Of a stretch of 6,653 bases of DNA, positions 6,145 to 6,653 are shown one piece after another. The position numbers were made by a program, and so were the translations under genes. The stretch lies in NCBI GenBank assembly GCA_016205045.1, contig JACQJM010000044.1, positions 1 through 6,653 on the forward strand, in the 5' to 3' direction. This DNA comes from Elusimicrobiota bacterium. Lineage in GTDB: Bacteria; Elusimicrobiota; Elusimicrobia; JACQJN01. A model generated the notes under the pieces. The model was not told where the DNA came from. It saw only the letters and a list, made by a program, of their open reading frames with translations, and did not search any database. The stretch's first letter is position 1. Each line of letters starts with the position of its first letter.

Positions 6145-6205
6145 AAATTCAGTTGCACCAAAACTATCGTCCTAGAACCTTGAACAAAATAGTGCAACTG
6201 AATTT
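6145..6205. repeat. Perfect 14-bp inverted repeat, 33-nt loop, just after tatD
   Basis: AAATTCAGTTGCAC (6145-6158) and GTGCAACTGAATTT (6192-6205) are exact reverse complements. The left arm begins 6 nt after the tatD stop. No T tract follows, so a simple intrinsic terminator is unlikely, though the stem could protect the 3' end of the transcript. Confidence 0.8.
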
Positions 6206-6253
6206 CTCACTTGCCAGGATGGGTTTCGTAGAAGCAGATGTCTGGCAAGTGAG
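6206..6253. repeat. Perfect 11-bp inverted repeat (extendable to 13), 22-nt loop
   Basis: CTCACTTGCCA (6206-6216) pairs exactly with TGGCAAGTGAG (6243-6253). One further G:C and one G:U pair extend the stem to 6218/6241. It abuts the preceding 14-bp inverted repeat with no spacer. Confidence 0.75.
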
Positions 6254-6269
6254 GGGCCACCCCTCACTT
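6247..6269. repeat. Perfect 10-bp hairpin with 3-nt loop, competing with its neighbours
   Basis: AAGTGAGGGG (6247-6256) and CCCCTCACTT (6260-6269) pair across CCA. Its left arm reuses the right arm of the 6206-6253 hairpin and its right arm reuses the left arm of the 6262-6312 hairpin. The short hairpin and the pair of longer ones are therefore mutually exclusive folds. Confidence 0.75.
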
Positions 6270-6312
6270 TGGCCGCTAAATATCCGTGATCTAGCTTCGC
6301 GGCAAAGTGAGG
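6262..6312. repeat. 14-bp inverted repeat with a single bulge, 22-nt loop
   Basis: The arm at 6262-6276 (CCTCACTTTGGCCGC) pairs with GCGGCAAAGTGAGG (6299-6312), leaving one unpaired base in the left arm. It resembles the 6206-6253 hairpin in arm sequence (CTCACTT...AAGTGAG) and loop length, with a period of about 57-58 nt, so the two look like diverged copies of one unit. Confidence 0.7.
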
Positions 6313-6321
6313 CCCGGGGGG

Positions 6322-6350
6322 TGAATTCTTCAGTTTAACTGAAGAATTCA
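6322..6350. repeat. 29-nt near-continuous palindrome between the converging genes
   Basis: TGAATTCTTCAGTT (6322-6335) is the exact reverse complement of AACTGAAGAATTCA (6337-6350) around a single T. The right end contains the stop codon of the minus-strand gene (TGA, 6350-6348). It could be extruded as a cruciform or, in RNA, form a hairpin at the 3' end of that gene's transcript. AATTCAG at 6146-6152 and 6345-6351 brackets the whole array, although each copy is also part of a hairpin arm. Confidence 0.8.
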
Positions 6351-6653
6351 GGTTAGTCTTTCTCTCTTTTCTGTTTTTAATATTGGTTCGGTAAAATGTG
6401 CTTGGATAGCGTGGGCTACTAGATTTCTTGTTTTTCTTATTTCGTCTAAGCACTTATCAAGTCCTTCATATCTTTTTCTAAATTTCTTTTTTAAGTGAAA
6501 TTTTATTTTTGAAAATATACATATCTTACTATTAAAAGAAAGTTTATTCAGAATAAAGCGAAAATTCCATTTTTGTTCTGATTCAAATTGATCATAAATA
6601 AAATAAGAAGAGAGAAAATTATTTAACATCATTTCAACTTCTATGGTTCTTCC
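6348..6653 (-). CDS. Partial HEPN-like protein (RNxxxH motif), N-terminus outside the window
   Basis: On the minus strand the frame is open from the window edge (6653) to TGA at 6350-6348, about 101 codons. Two adjacent ATGs (6632, 6629) could serve as starts, but the codons upstream of them read on without a stop (TIEVE before MMLNNFLSSYF), so a longer protein is likely. The C-terminal part reads LSFNSKI, then a Lys-rich helix, then LDEIRKTRNLVAHA. The R-N-x3-H arrangement within a helix (Arg, Asn, then His five residues after Arg) is the hallmark of HEPN RNases and of MltR-like relatives, which share the SF..KI...RN..AH pattern. HEPN proteins are common as toxins or defence effectors, but that role is inferred. 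The base composition is strikingly AT-rich compared with tatD, which suggests horizontal acquisition. It converges on tatD across the hairpin array. Confidence 0.6.
   Translation of the reverse strand, partial: GRTIEVEMMLNNFLSSYFIYDQFESEQKWNFRFILNKLSFNSKICIFSKIKFHLKKKFRKRYEGLDKCLDEIRKTRNLVAHAIQAHFTEPILKTEKRERLT

Noticed and set aside
6145..6205. Intrinsic terminator for tatD
   Set aside because: The stem is good, but the loop is 33 nt and no T run follows the right arm, so I list it as an inverted repeat only.
6131..6350. Integron attC site, suggested by GCGTTAGCC at the tatD stop followed by inverted repeats
   Set aside because: The GTTAG sequence is on the wrong side of the hairpins and has no matching RYYYAAC core at the other end; no cassette or integrase is present.
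6145..6350. CRISPR array
   Set aside because: There are no regularly spaced identical direct repeats of 25-40 nt with unique spacers; the signal is inverted repeats.
6172..6453. Minus-strand 93-aa ORF across the hairpin array
   Set aside because: It overlaps the HEPN-like frame and the repeats, is composed of low-complexity Lys/Asn/Ser stretches and shows no motif.

Overview
The window looks like a chromosomal segment from a Gram-negative bacterium of moderate GC content, probably an environmental or metagenome-assembled genome. Two features suggest a lineage with a type IX (Por) secretion system: a PorV/PorQ-family outer-membrane barrel, and a secreted glycoside hydrolase ending in a type-A-like C-terminal sorting domain. 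That points to Bacteroidota or one of the less-studied phyla with Por components. I cannot name the phylum. Few of the genes have a recognisable Shine-Dalgarno sequence.

Layout. (1) 34-1056: a secreted protein with an N-terminal Cys-rich, TIMP/NTR-like domain and a helical, TPR-like C-terminal half. (2) 1057-1293: a non-coding stretch with a weak terminator candidate, a possible 31-codon small ORF and three short hairpins. (3) 1294-1367: a complete tRNA with anticodon CAT, whose 5' end overlaps a perfect 11-bp inverted repeat. (4) 1410-4240: a two-gene unit. A PorV-like barrel protein overlaps by 7 nt an arabinofuranosidase-like hydrolase carrying the sorting domain. (5) 4292-5330: a heavily rearranged catabolic locus. 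A glutamine synthetase of the GlnT/PuuA type is reduced to its two ends. A short-chain dehydrogenase has lost internal sequence and is fused, at a shared Asn-Ala-Gly motif, to the C-terminal half of an aldehyde dehydrogenase, which has itself lost a further internal piece. All four junctions keep the reading frame. (6) 5332-6138: an intact TatD-family metal-dependent hydrolase starting one base after the fusion gene stops. (7) 6139-6350: a dense array of perfect or near-perfect inverted repeats. (8) 6348-6653, minus strand: an AT-rich partial gene with an HEPN-like RNxxxH motif, running off the right edge.

How the parts work together. In Por systems the PorV barrel is the shuttle that hands CTD-bearing cargo to the cell-surface sortase, so the overlapping porV-like/hydrolase pair reads as a dedicated export unit for one polysaccharide-degrading enzyme. 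The glutamine synthetase, dehydrogenase and aldehyde dehydrogenase remnants look like a former polyamine/amine-utilisation operon that decayed by repeated in-frame deletion, or was collapsed by assembly, upstream of a translationally abutting tatD. The most unusual material is the deletion mosaic at 4292-5330 and the hairpin array with the neighbouring HEPN-like gene at 6145-6653.
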